Notes: generated from the letters alone by a model not told the origin. Counted from the stretch's first letter, positions 28,430 through 37,050 are shown. The stretch: DNA of 64,000 bases from JAOPZW01 sp963851295 (GCA_963851295.1 CAWKOS010000007.1:248001-312000), one strand, 5' to 3'. Numbers and translations: made by a program.

Positions 28430-28908
28430 CGCCGCCACCGCCGCCATCCCCCGATGCCGAACCACAGCCACGCGAAGAGCGAGGCGACGCCCACGACGAC
28501 CACGACGGTCGTCAAGGTCCCGAAGAGGACGTCGGTGACCAGCAGCACCGCGCAGTTCATGGCCACCGCCAGCGCCACGAGCCCGCAGACCACCTGGCGC
28601 GAGCCCATGCGGACGATCTCCGCCTTCTCGTGCCGGCGGAAGGCGATCCGGTGATATGCCGTCGGCGCCACGAAGAACGCCGTCGCGGTCGTCGCGGCCA
28701 GCAGCGTCACGAGGTAGAGGTCGCGCTGGAAGTCGTTGACGGTCGCGAAGCGCTGCTGGAAGGGCACGGTGAGCAGGAAGGCGAAGAGCACCTGCACGCC
28801 CGGCATCGCGACGCGCACCTCGTTGAGCAGCTCGCCGAGCTGGCGATTGAGGCGCTCCTGCTCCTCGTCGCTGCGGTCGGGCTCCTCGGCGGACTCGCCT
28901 TCCGGCAC
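28426..28908 (-). CDS. DUF6328-like four-helix membrane protein
   Basis: 160 residues. An acidic, Glu/Arg-rich N-terminus (about 1-30) leads to four hydrophobic helices (about 37-51, 64-82, 106-125 and 130-150). The phrases VQVLFAFLLTVPFQQRF and DRDLYLVTLL-like FQRDLYLVTLL are typical of the DUF6328 family of unknown function. The GTG start at 28908 lies inside the 3' arm of a strong hairpin, so its translation may be regulated. It follows the sigma factor gene by 30 bases. Confidence 0.75.
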   Translation of the reverse strand: MPEGESAEEPDRSDEEQERLNRQLGELLNEVRVAMPGVQVLFAFLLTVPFQQRFATVNDFQRDLYLVTLLAATTATAFFVAPTAYHRIAFRRHEKAEIVRMGSRQVVCGLVALAVAMNCAVLLVTDVLFGTLTTVVVVVGVASLFAWLWFGIGGWRRWRR

Positions 28909-28932
28909 GTCGGGAGTAGTGCCCGACGTGCC
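28904..28932 (-). other. Hairpin covering the DUF6328 start codon
   Basis: CCCGACGTGCC (28922-28932) and GGCACGTCGGG (28904-28914) form a perfect 11-base stem with a 7-base loop. It lies between the sigma factor stop and the next gene, and the GTG start (28908-28906) is in its 3' arm on the transcript. It could attenuate transcription or hide the start codon. Confidence 0.6.
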
Positions 28933-28938
28933 TGGAGA

Positions 28939-29688
28939 TCACGCAGCGGTCGCCATCGGCGGCGCGAGGATCGTGTCGCGCAGCGCGTCGACGGAGCGGC
29001 GGATGAGCCGCGACACGTGCATCTGCGAGATGCCGACCTCGTCGGCGATCTCGCGCTGGGTCAGCCCCTCGAAGAAGCGCAGGCGCAGGATCTCGCGCTC
29101 GCGCGGCGCGAGCTCGTCGAAGCCGCGGCGCAGCATCAGGCGCTGCTCGGTGCGCTCGAAGCCCTCGTCGGGCTCGCCGATCGCGTCGAGCGCGCCGACG
29201 CCATCGGCGAGCGGCTCGTCGAGCGACATCATCCGATAGGCGTCGCCGGCGCTGAGCGCCTCGACGACCTGGTCGACCGTCGCCTGCGCCCCCGCCGCGA
29301 GCTCGGCGACCGTCGGCGCGCGGCCGAGGTCGCGGGTCAGCGCCTCGCGCGTGCGCGACAGGCGCGCATGGAGCTCCTGGACGTCGCGCGGGACGCGCAG
29401 CATCCAGCCGCGGTCGCGGAAGTGGCGCTTGATCTCGCCCGCGATCGTCGGTACCGCGAAGGTCGCGAACTTGACCTCGCGATCGAGGTCGAAGCGGTCG
29501 ATGGCCTTCAGCAGCCCGACCGACGCGACCTGCTCGAGGTCGTCGAGCGGCTCGCCCTTGTTCGCGTAGCGTCGCGCCAGGCTCCGCGCCAGCGGCAACA
29601 TCCGCGCCACGAGCTCTTCGCGCGCCTGGTGGTCCTCCTGGTCGTGCCACCGACGCAACAGCTCGCGCGTCTCTCCCGCCAGATCCAC
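28939..29688 (-). CDS. SigB/SigF/SigG-family RNA polymerase sigma factor
   Basis: 249 residues. Region 2 is clear (ARSLARRYANKGEPLDDLEQ, VGLLKAIDRFDLDREVKFAT, VPTIAGEIKRHFRDRGW), region 3 follows (PRDVQELHARLSRTREALT), and region 4 has the helix-turn-helix LTQREIADEVGISQMHVSRL. It lacks region 1.1, as expected for a general-stress or developmental sigma. It starts with GTG 29688 after GGGGAGGGA. It heads a probable operon with DUF6328, HAD, CsbD and Pro-rich genes. The anti-sigma kinase at 20956 is a candidate controller. Confidence 0.93.
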   Translation of the reverse strand: MDLAGETRELLRRWHDQEDHQAREELVARMLPLARSLARRYANKGEPLDDLEQVASVGLLKAIDRFDLDREVKFATFAVPTIAGEIKRHFRDRGWMLRVPRDVQELHARLSRTREALTRDLGRAPTVAELAAGAQATVDQVVEALSAGDAYRMMSLDEPLADGVGALDAIGEPDEGFERTEQRLMLRRGFDELAPREREILRLRFFEGLTQREIADEVGISQMHVSRLIRRSVDALRDTILAPPMATAA

Positions 29689-29766
29689 ATTCCCTCCCCG
29701 GACCGGATCACCGACCTCTGCCCTCCTGCGCTCCGCATGGTTCCCCTCCTACGCGGAATGACAAGG

Positions 29767-29837
29767 TGGACAGCCCCGGTCACGGCCCGACATGCGACCA
29801 TTGCACAGGGATGGACAGGGTGGTCAAAGGTGGACAG
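29767..29837 (+). repeat. Three TGGACAG direct repeats before/at the MerR-type gene
   Basis: TGGACAG occurs at 29767-29773, 29812-29818 and 29831-29837; the first and third are embedded in the longer AAGGTGGACAG. They lie in the sigma/MerR divergent region and at the start of the MerR-type gene. TGGACA- or TGTACA-like half sites are known for some MlrA/CarA-type MerR regulators, so autoregulation is possible. Confidence 0.35.
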
Positions 29838-30974
29838 ACGGTCTCGGCGACGCGATTCGCCCAGCTGACGGGCGTCACGCGCGAGCGCCTGAGGACCTGG
29901 GAGCGCCGCTACGGCTTCCCCGAACCCCAGCGCGCCGACGCCGGCCCGCGGCGCTATCTGCTCGAAGACGTCCAGCGCGTCGTCGCCGTGCGCCGCGCCG
30001 CGGAGGCCGGCGTGCCGATCCCGCGGGCCATCGAGCGTGCCCACTACGACGAGGCGCCCGCGCACCTGGCCGCCCACACCTTCGCCGCGCTCGTCGAGCA
30101 CGCGCCCGTCCCCGTGGCGGCGCTCTCGGGCCCGGCCCCGCTGCGGCTGGAGTTCGTCAACGGCGCCCTGCGCGGGCTCCCGGGGGCGCCCCGCGCCGGC
30201 GAGGAGCTCACCATGGCGCTGCCCGCCTTCTACGACTCGCCGTGCATCCTGGCCCTCCAGCAGCTCTTCGCCACGGCGGGCGGGCCGACCGAGGCCGAGC
30301 ACCCCGCGTGGGGCGGCGATCCGCGCCAGACCGCGCGCTCGGCGCTCTTCCGCCTGCCCTCCGAGCCCGAGTCGCGCCCGCTCGTGGCGATGGTCGGGCT
30401 CGAGGGCGAGGGCGAGCGCGTCGCGCGCAGCGCCCTGGCCGAGCTGCAGCGCGAGGCCGACGAGCTGCGCCGGCGCGACGAGCGCCACACGCGCTGGCTG
30501 GACGCCCTGGCGCTGCTGGCCGAGGAGTTCCGCCGCGAGCCGGGCCGCGCCGCGGTCGACAACGGCCTCGACGTCGTGCTGCGCCACACCAACGCCCTCG
30601 ACGCAGCCGTCGCCTTCCACGTCTCGGGGCAGCTCGTGCTCCCGCGCTCGCGCCGCGGCCTGATCGAGTCCAGCACGATCACCGTCGCCGCCTACCCCGA
30701 GCTCGCGCGCTGCCTGCGCGACGCCGACCCCACCTGGCTCGACGCCGCCGCCTCGGCCGCCCTCGGCGTCGCCGACGAGCTGCACGCCTCGGCGATGCCG
30801 ATCATCGTCGCCGGCGAGCCGCTGGGCCTGCTCGTCTTCGTGTTCTCCGAGGTCGAGCCCCACGACGGCGACAACCGCCGCCTGCTCACCGCCGTCGCGG
30901 CGGCGATGGGCTTCGCCCTGCTGCGCGACCGCCTCGCCCAGGAGCTGCGCGAGGCCGCCGGCGCGCCGGGCTGA
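29811..30974 (+). CDS. MerR-type regulator with PAS/GAF-like sensory region
   Basis: 387 residues from ATG 29811 (GTG 29820 and an upstream in-frame ATG at 29766 are alternatives). The N-terminal winged helix SATRFAQLTGVTRERLRTWE, then RRYGFPEPQRADAGPRRY, is of the MlrA/CarA MerR subtype. Residues about 95-190 look PAS-like (VEHAPVPVAALSGPAPLRLE), a short coiled coil follows near 225-245, and the C-terminal about 140 residues resemble a GAF domain. No B12-binding motif is visible. It lies between two sigma genes and may link an unknown signal to them. Confidence 0.75.
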   Translation: MDRVVKGGQTVSATRFAQLTGVTRERLRTWERRYGFPEPQRADAGPRRYLLEDVQRVVAVRRAAEAGVPIPRAIERAHYDEAPAHLAAHTFAALVEHAPVPVAALSGPAPLRLEFVNGALRGLPGAPRAGEELTMALPAFYDSPCILALQQLFATAGGPTEAEHPAWGGDPRQTARSALFRLPSEPESRPLVAMVGLEGEGERVARSALAELQREADELRRRDERHTRWLDALALLAEEFRREPGRAAVDNGLDVVLRHTNALDAAVAFHVSGQLVLPRSRRGLIESSTITVAAYPELARCLRDADPTWLDAAASAALGVADELHASAMPIIVAGEPLGLLVFVFSEVEPHDGDNRRLLTAVAAAMGFALLRDRLAQELREAAGAPG

Positions 30975-30978
30975 CCCG

Positions 30979-31797
30979 TCAGTCGCTCGACGGCAGCGGC
31001 CGCGTGGCCGCGTAGGCGCGCAGGCGCGCGACCGACTGGCGGATGATGCGCGAGACCTGCATCTGCGAGACGCCGATGCGCTCGCCAATCTCGGCCTGCG
31101 TGAGGTCCTCGGCGAAGCGCAGGCGCAGGACCTCGCGCTCGCGCGGCGTGATCGAGCGCATCAGGTGCTCGATCGTCGCGCGGTCCTCGGCGAGCTCGAA
31201 GCCGTGCTCCTCCGTGCCGAGGGTGTCCCCGAGCGTGTCGCCGCTGTCGTCCTCGCTGCCACGCGGGGCCTCGAGCGACGTCGCCTTGTAGGCGCCCGAG
31301 GCCTCGAGCGCCTCGAGCACCTCCTCCTCGTCGGCCCCGACCTTGTGGCCGATCTCCTCGACGGTCGGCTGGCGATGGAGGTCGAGCGACAGCTCCGAGA
31401 CTGCGCGGTCGACCTTCAGCGCCAGCTCCTGGAGGTCGCGCGGGACGCGCACCGACCAGGTCCGGTCACGGAAGTAGCGCTTGATCTCGCCGAGGATGGT
31501 CGGCACGGCGTAGCTGGAGAAGGCGACCTCGCGCTCGAGGTCGAAGCGGTCGATGGCCTTCACGAGGCCCAGGCACGCGACCTGGAAGAGGTCGTCAAAG
31601 GGTTCCTCGGGGCGCTGGTAGCGGCGCGCGAGCTGCCGCGCCAGCGGCAGGAAGCGCTCGACGAGCATCTCGCGGTCGACCGGGTCGCGCTTGTCGAGGT
31701 AGCGCGCGAAGAGCGCGCGGTCCTCTTCGGCCCGGTTGCCTGTGCGTTCCGGCTGCTGCTCCCCCGCTGAGGGCATGGTCACGGCGACGGAGGCCAT
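30979..31797 (-). CDS. Second SigB/SigF-family sigma factor
   Basis: 272 residues from ATG 31797 (ATG 31776 also possible). Region 2 is PLARQLARRYQRPEEPFDDL, VKAIDRFDLEREVAFSSYA and TILGEIKRYFRDRTW. The region 3 linker is PRDLQELALKVDRAV, and the region 4 helix-turn-helix is LTQAEIGERIGVSQMQVSRI. It is clearly paralogous to the sigma factor at 28939 yet differs in the acidic linker DDSGDTLGDTLGTEE. It converges with the MerR-type gene with 4 bases between stops. A SigB-like promoter candidate lies upstream at 31936-31962. Confidence 0.93.
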   Translation of the reverse strand: MASVAVTMPSAGEQQPERTGNRAEEDRALFARYLDKRDPVDREMLVERFLPLARQLARRYQRPEEPFDDLFQVACLGLVKAIDRFDLEREVAFSSYAVPTILGEIKRYFRDRTWSVRVPRDLQELALKVDRAVSELSLDLHRQPTVEEIGHKVGADEEEVLEALEASGAYKATSLEAPRGSEDDSGDTLGDTLGTEEHGFELAEDRATIEHLMRSITPREREVLRLRFAEDLTQAEIGERIGVSQMQVSRIIRQSVARLRAYAATRPLPSSD

Positions 31798-31935
31798 AGC
31801 GATGGCGGGTTGCGGACGGGGGTGTGGGTGGTGGCAGACGGCACGGCGCTCGGGGTGGTTCGAGCGCCGGGGTGCTGGGGCGCACCGCGAGGGCGAGGCG
31901 GGTGATGGGCCTCGTCCTAGCGAGCAACCAGTGTA

Positions 31936-31962
31936 CTGCCCGGTGTACGCTGGCCCTCAAAC
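31936..31962 (-). promoter_or_regulatory. SigB/SigF-type promoter candidate for the second sigma gene
   Basis: On the minus strand GTTTGA (31962-31957), 15 bases, then GGGCAG (31941-31936). The -35 half is strong, the -10 half weaker. It would give a leader of about 130 bases for the sigma gene at 31797. The same stretch holds two direct GTGTAC repeats (31931-31936, 31943-31948) shared with the divergent ANTAR gene. Confidence 0.35.
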
Positions 31963-31977
31963 ACGGGGGGGTGGTGA

Positions 31978-32589
31978 GTGGGCGACGCGAACGGGAACCG
32001 GGCACTGAGGGTGCTGCTGGCAGACGAGGACCCCGGCGCGCTCAAGGTCACCGCCGGACAGATCCGCGAGCTGGGCCACGTCCCGACCGAGATCGCCGTC
32101 AGCCTGCGCGACGCCGCCGAGGCGATCGCCCGCGACGACCCCGACCTCACGATCGTGGTCATCTACGGCGGCGACGACGAGTACGCGCTCGACCTCATCG
32201 AGGAGATCAACGCCTACTCCAGCGGGCCGGTGATCGCCCTGCTGGATCGCGAGGACCCCGAGTTCGTCGCCGAGGCGGCCGAACGCGGGATCTACGCCTA
32301 CGCTCGCCAGGAGACCACCGAGTCGATCCAGAGCGCCATCGAGGTGGCCATGCGCCGCTGGCGCGAGCACCACGAGCTGACCGAGCAGGTGGAGCGCCTG
32401 GAGGGCGCGCTGCAGCGCCGCGCGCTCATCGAGCGCGCCAAGGGGATCCTCATGGAGCGCCATGGCGTCGACGACCGCGAGGCCTTCCAGCTGGTGCGAC
32501 AGCACGCGCGCAGCACGCAGCGAACGGTGGTCGACGTGGCCGCCGCCGTGGCCGAGGGCCACGCCCTGCTGCGCAAGGCCGGCGATTAG
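31978..32589 (+). CDS. ANTAR-domain regulator with degenerate receiver
   Basis: 203 residues from GTG 31978 after a G-rich stretch. Residues about 10-125 have a receiver-like fold with the acidic ADEDP loop, but the usual phosphoacceptor Asp is replaced (PDLTIVVIYGGDD, where PDLVLLDxxxP is expected). A coiled helix leads to a C-terminal ANTAR domain (ALIERAKGILMERHGVDDRE, then AFQLVRQHARSTQRTVVDVA), which binds paired hairpins in RNA to prevent termination. The input is therefore probably not phosphorylation. It is divergent from the sigma gene. Confidence 0.87.
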   Translation: MGDANGNRALRVLLADEDPGALKVTAGQIRELGHVPTEIAVSLRDAAEAIARDDPDLTIVVIYGGDDEYALDLIEEINAYSSGPVIALLDREDPEFVAEAAERGIYAYARQETTESIQSAIEVAMRRWREHHELTEQVERLEGALQRRALIERAKGILMERHGVDDREAFQLVRQHARSTQRTVVDVAAAVAEGHALLRKAGD

Positions 32590-32619
32590 CGCCTCGCGGG
32601 GTCGGGCAAGCCTCCGGCC

Positions 32620-32781
32620 ATGATCGGCATCGTCATCGCAATCCTCGTGGCGGCCCTGGTGTACTGGCTGTGCCTGGTGCTCGGGCTTCCTTCCATCGTC
32701 GGCATCATCGCCGCGATCCTCGTCCTCCTCGGAGGCGTGGGGACCGGCGGCTACGGAATGCGTGCGGGCAGGCGCTGGTAG
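32620..32781 (+). CDS. Small two-helix membrane protein
   Basis: A 53-residue frame from ATG 32620 to TAG 32781. It reads MIGIVIAILVAALVYWLCLV, then LGLPSIVGIIAAILVLLGGV, followed by a Gly/Arg tail. Two transmembrane helices separated by a LGLP turn are obvious. Small proteins like this are common in actinobacteria and unnamed. It follows the ANTAR gene by 30 bases and overlaps the possible start of the YihY-like gene. No strong Shine-Dalgarno sequence is seen. Confidence 0.6.
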   Translation: MIGIVIAILVAALVYWLCLVLGLPSIVGIIAAILVLLGGVGTGGYGMRAGRRW

Positions 32782-33649
32782 CCCGCCACATCGGGTCCTG
32801 GTGCGCGCGGGCAAGCAGTACCTCGCGCACCAGTTGACCGACCGGGCAGCGGCGCTCACGTACTACGCGATGATGTCGCTGTTCCCGGCGCTGCTCGTGG
32901 GCGTCACGCTGCTGGGCCTCGTCGGCCAGCAGGGCCTCGTCACCGACGCCTCCAACTACCTGCTGAGCCACGGCGTCGACCAGGACACCGCCAACGTCGT
33001 GCGCCGCGTCCTGCAGAACATGGTCAGCGCGTCGAACGGCGCCCTCGGCCTGACGCTGATCGTCTCCATCGCCCTCGCGCTCAACGGCGCCTCCGGCGCC
33101 TTCGGAGCGTCGGGGCGGGCGCTGAACCTCGTCTACGGCGCGGACGAGGGCCGCGGCATCGTCAGGCGCAAGCTCAACGACCTCGCCGCCACGCTCGCCG
33201 TCATCGTCCTCTTCGCCATCGTGCTGGCGTCGATCTTCCTCGGCGGCCAGCTCGCCGACGACCTCTTCGGCAAGGTGGGGCTCGGCGCCACCGCCGCCAC
33301 GATCTGGTCCTACGTCCGCTGGCCCGTGGCCTTCGTGGCGGCCACCGCCGCCTACGGGATCGTCTACGGCCTGGCGCCCGACATCGAGCCGCGATCGATC
33401 CGCTGGATCACCCCCGGGGCGCTCTTCGGGGTCGTCCTGTGGATCGTGCTCTCGTTCGCCTTCTCGATCTACATCCGCAACTTCTCGAGCTACGGGGCGG
33501 CGTATGGCGCCTTCGGCGCGGCGATCGTGCTGCTCCTGTGGCTGTACCTGTCGGCCAACGCCTTCCTCTTCGGCGCCGAGCTCAACGCCGAGCTCGAGCG
33601 CGGCGCCGGCCTTCAGGCGAGCTCGCGGTCGGTCAGCTCCGGCGGGTAG
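32762..33649 (+). CDS. YihY/BrkB family inner-membrane protein
   Basis: 295 residues from GTG 32762; GTG 32801 would avoid the 20-base overlap with the preceding small gene and still keep the conserved part. The family signature DRAAALTYYAMMSLFPALLV and NASGAFGASGRALNLVYG-like NGASGAFGASGRALNLVYG are seen, with six transmembrane helices. The SSYGAAYGAFGAAIVLLLWL, then YLSANAFLFGAELNAELER, ending is diagnostic. It was once called RNase BN; the current view is a membrane protein of unclear transport role. Its 3' end overlaps the converging helicase gene by 37 bases. Confidence 0.88.
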   Translation: MRAGAGSPPHRVLVRAGKQYLAHQLTDRAAALTYYAMMSLFPALLVGVTLLGLVGQQGLVTDASNYLLSHGVDQDTANVVRRVLQNMVSASNGALGLTLIVSIALALNGASGAFGASGRALNLVYGADEGRGIVRRKLNDLAATLAVIVLFAIVLASIFLGGQLADDLFGKVGLGATAATIWSYVRWPVAFVAATAAYGIVYGLAPDIEPRSIRWITPGALFGVVLWIVLSFAFSIYIRNFSSYGAAYGAFGAAIVLLLWLYLSANAFLFGAELNAELERGAGLQASSRSVSSGG

Positions 33650-36600
33650 GAGCACAGCCCGGCGCGGCCCGGGCAGGTCGCGCACAGCCCGCGGTGCGGC
33701 TCGGCGGCGACGGGATACTCGCCCGCCAGCAGCGGCGCCGCGCCGGCACGCAGGTCGGCCTCGAGCGCCGCGGCGTCGGCGCCCTCGTAGCGCGCGACCG
33801 CCGGCTCGCCAGGGCGCTCGAGGAAGACGTGGGCGACCTCGACGGCGGGCGCGCCCGAGCGCAGCGCCGCGAGCGCGTAGATGCGCCGCTGGGCGCCGTA
33901 GTGCTGGTCGACGAGCGCCTCGAGGTCCGTGTCGCCGACGCGGTCGGACTTGTAGTCGACGATCAGGGCGACGCCGTCGTCCTCGTGGGCGATGACGTCG
34001 ACGAAGCCCGTCAGCAGCGGGCCCTCGCCGAGCGCGAAGGCGAAGGCATGCTCGCGGCGCACCCCGCGCGCCGCCCCCAGGCGCTTGCGCAGCGCGCTGC
34101 CCGCGAACGCCTCGACCATGGCCCGCAGGTCGGCGACGTCGGCGTCGTCGACCTCCGCCTCATGGGCGGCCGCCGCCGCGCGGACCTCGTCGTCGCCGGG
34201 CAGTGCGGCCCCCGGGCGCAGGTCGAGCTCCTCGAGCAGCGCGTGGACGATGGTGCCGCGCACGCGCAGGTCCAGGCCGGGCGCGGGGCCGTCGGCCTCG
34301 CGCAGGTGCGCCGGCGGCTCCTGCTCGGGCAGCCCGAGGCCGCGCTCGAGGTGGAAGCGATACGGGCATTGCGCGTAGCGCGACAGCGACGTGTAGCTGA
34401 GGGCGCCCGGCGCGGCGGGCGCGGGCGCGGGTGCGGCGGCCTGGGCCGGGGTCGTCTCGGGCGGCGGGCCCGCGACCGGCGCGCCGCCGTTGAGCGCGAG
34501 CGCGAGCTGCTCGCCCGGCGCCACGGGCGACGGCGCCTCGAGGCGCAGGACGCCGCTCGCCGGGCTGTTGAGCACGGTGCGGACGCGGCCGTGGTCGGTC
34601 ACGGGAGCAGCCGCGTCCAGCGCCGCCACGGCCGGCACGAGCGCCGGGCCGATCCAGCTGATCGGCGGCGCGCCCGGCCCGCGCTGGGGCCAGGCGTCGC
34701 CGAGGCGGGCGGCGCCGCTGAGGATCAGGCGCTCCTCGGCGCGCGTCATCGCCACGTGCATGACGCGCCGCTCCTCGGCCTCGTCGGCGTCGCGGCGCTC
34801 GGCCTCGATCGCGTCGAAGTCCAGGGCTGTGGCCCGCGAGCCGTCCAGGTCGACGAGCCGCAGCCCGACGCGGTCGCCGTCGACGTGCAGGTCGGGCGGG
34901 CTGAGGTTGCCCTTGCGCCCGAGGTCGGCCACGACGACGACGCCGAACTCGAGGCCCTTCGCGGCGTGGATCGTCATCAGGCGCACCGCGTCGAGGCCGC
35001 CGAGGTCGACGGGCGCGTCGGGCTCGCGGGCATCGGCCTCGAGCTCGGCGGTGGCGAGGTCGATGAAGCCGCGGATGTCGCGGCCGCGGCGGGCCTCGTA
35101 GGCCGCGGCCATGCGCAGCAGCTTGTGGACGTTGGCCAGCCGCCGCGCGCCCCGCGGCAGGGCGAGCATGTGCAGGTCGTAGCGGGTGCGCCGCAGGGCG
35201 CGCTGGAGCAGCTCGTCGAGGCCCAGGCGCGGCGCGCGCTCGCGCTCCTGCGCGAACCACGCGCGGAAGGCCTGCAGGCGCCGCGTGTCGGCGGCGGCCG
35301 GCGCGACCGCGTCGTCGTGCACGACCTCCCAGATCGTCACGTGGGCCTCGCGCGCGGCCAGCGCGAGCAGGGCCAGACCGTCGGAGCTCAGGCCGACCAT
35401 GGGCGAGGCGAGCAGGCCGAGGAGCGCCTCCTCGTCGCGCGGGTTGGCCAGCGCCGCGAGCAGGTGGCACAGGTCGCGGATCTGCTGGCGCCCCCACCAG
35501 CCGCGCCCTCCCGCGGCCAGCGTGGTCAGGCCGGCCAGCTCGAGGGCGCGCTCGTAGAGGCCGATCTCGGCCGAGGCGCGCAGGAGCACGACGACGTCCC
35601 GCGGCGCCACCCCGTCGTCGCGGACGAGCTCGCCGACGCGCTGGGCCACGAGCCGCGCCTCGGCCTGCTTGACCGCGGCGGCGGCCGGCAGGCCGAGCCC
35701 GAGCTCGGGCGGCGCGTCGCCGTTCCAGGCGTCGGCGTTGGTGACGAGCAGCTCGACGACTGGCGCCGCCGCGGGCGGGTCGTCGCGCCCGGGGCGCAGA
35801 TCGACCCAGCGGTCGTGCAGCGGCCCGAAGGCGCCGTTGAGCGTCTCGAGGATCTCCGGCCGCGAGCGGAAGTTCGTGGCCAGCGCGGCGGTCTGGCCAC
35901 GCTCCTGGAGGCGCGCGCGGCGCGCGCGGAAGACGGCGACGTCGGCGTGGCGGAAGGCGTAGATGGCCTGCAGCTCGTCGCCGACCGTGCAGGCGTTGTC
36001 GCGCGCGACGAGCTCGAGCAGCTCGAGCTGCAGCGGGTTGGTGTCCTGGAACTCGTCGACCATGATCCGCGCGAAGCGCTCGCGGTAGCCGGCCGCGATG
36101 CCGGGCTCGGCCGCGAGCAGGTCGCGCACGAGCAGCTCGAGGTCGTCGAAGTCGACCGACGCGCGGGCGCGCTTGGCCTGCGCGTAGGCGTCGGCGTAGC
36201 GGCCCAGCAGCTCGTCGACGAGCGCGACGGCCGGGACCGCGCGCGCGTCGGCCAGGGCGCCCGCGTACGCCTCGCAGGCCTCGCGGTAGGCGTCGGCGGC
36301 GGGCGTCTTGAGCGCGGCCGCGGTCCGCGCGACCTTGGCCGCCTTGAGGTCGATGTGCCCGCCGGCCTGAAGCGCCGCCGAGCACCCGCCCAGCGCCTCG
36401 CGCGCGGCGTCGACCGCGGCGCCGGGCCGGGCCGCGGCGAGCTCGGCGGCGAAGGCCGCGCACGCCCGCTGCAGCGCGGCGCGCGCCGCGCCGGGGTCGG
36501 CGGGGCGCGGCGCGGGCAGCGTGGGACGGGTGAGCCCGCGCGAGCGCAGCGCGTCGTGGGCGGTGGTGACCATCCGCTGCAGGCGGTCCACGGTGTAGGC

Positions 36601-37050
36601 GGCGGCGAGGTCGAGCGCCTCGGCGCGCGGCGTCGCCAGGAACCCGGCGAGCGCGGCGTCGAAGGCCTGGCGGACGGCGGCGCGCCCGTCGGCGGGGTCG
36701 AGCACGGTGAAGGCGGGGTCCAGGCCGGCGGCCACCGCGTGGGCGCGCAGGATCCGCGCGCAGAAGCCGTGGAAGGTCGTGATCCACGCGCCCTCCGCCT
36801 CGCGTGCCGCTTCGCGCGCGCCGAGCTCGAGCAGCCGGGCGCGGACGCGCGCGCGCAGCTCGCCGGCCGCCTTCTCGGTGAAGGTGATGGCGAGCACCTC
36901 GTCGGCGCGCAGCCCGTCTTCCACGACCGAGGCGACGAAGCGCTCGACGAGCACCGACGTCTTGCCCGAGCCGGCGTTGGCCGAGACCATGAGGTCGCCG
37001 TCGCGGCGCGCGATCGCGTCGGCCTGCTCGGCGGTGAAGGCGCGCGTCAC
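33613..37050 (-). CDS. AddA-like UvrD-family helicase/nuclease
   Basis: 1145 residues from GTG 37050, which overlaps the upstream stop as GTGA. Motor motifs are FTAEQADAI (Q motif), ANAGSGKTSVLVERF (Walker A, about residues 26-36), TFTEKAAGELRARV, VDEFQDTNPLQLEL (Walker B), and VRLMTIHAAKGLEF with HVAMTRAEERL late. The C-terminus is a RecB-type PD-(D/E)XK nuclease (GFVDVIAHEDD, IVDYKSDR) framed by QCPYRFHLERG and CATCPGRAGLC, four cysteines that could hold an Fe-S cluster. With its partner it should resect double-strand breaks for recombination. Confidence 0.9.
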   Translation of the reverse strand: MTRAFTAEQADAIARRDGDLMVSANAGSGKTSVLVERFVASVVEDGLRADEVLAITFTEKAAGELRARVRARLLELGAREAAREAEGAWITTFHGFCARILRAHAVAAGLDPAFTVLDPADGRAAVRQAFDAALAGFLATPRAEALDLAAAYTVDRLQRMVTTAHDALRSRGLTRPTLPAPRPADPGAARAALQRACAAFAAELAAARPGAAVDAAREALGGCSAALQAGGHIDLKAAKVARTAAALKTPAADAYREACEAYAGALADARAVPAVALVDELLGRYADAYAQAKRARASVDFDDLELLVRDLLAAEPGIAAGYRERFARIMVDEFQDTNPLQLELLELVARDNACTVGDELQAIYAFRHADVAVFRARRARLQERGQTAALATNFRSRPEILETLNGAFGPLHDRWVDLRPGRDDPPAAAPVVELLVTNADAWNGDAPPELGLGLPAAAAVKQAEARLVAQRVGELVRDDGVAPRDVVVLLRASAEIGLYERALELAGLTTLAAGGRGWWGRQQIRDLCHLLAALANPRDEEALLGLLASPMVGLSSDGLALLALAAREAHVTIWEVVHDDAVAPAAADTRRLQAFRAWFAQERERAPRLGLDELLQRALRRTRYDLHMLALPRGARRLANVHKLLRMAAAYEARRGRDIRGFIDLATAELEADAREPDAPVDLGGLDAVRLMTIHAAKGLEFGVVVVADLGRKGNLSPPDLHVDGDRVGLRLVDLDGSRATALDFDAIEAERRDADEAEERRVMHVAMTRAEERLILSGAARLGDAWPQRGPGAPPISWIGPALVPAVAALDAAAPVTDHGRVRTVLNSPASGVLRLEAPSPVAPGEQLALALNGGAPVAGPPPETTPAQAAAPAPAPAAPGALSYTSLSRYAQCPYRFHLERGLGLPEQEPPAHLREADGPAPGLDLRVRGTIVHALLEELDLRPGAALPGDDEVRAAAAAHEAEVDDADVADLRAMVEAFAGSALRKRLGAARGVRREHAFAFALGEGPLLTGFVDVIAHEDDGVALIVDYKSDRVGDTDLEALVDQHYGAQRRIYALAALRSGAPAVEVAHVFLERPGEPAVARYEGADAAALEADLRAGAAPLLAGEYPVAAEPHRGLCATCPGRAGLCSYPPELTDRELA

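Noticed and set aside
29811..30974. Cobalamin-binding photoreceptor assignment for the MerR-type regulator
   Set aside because: The DNA-binding domain is of the CarA/LitR subtype, but no E/DxH...G B12-binding motif follows; the rest looks PAS/GAF-like.
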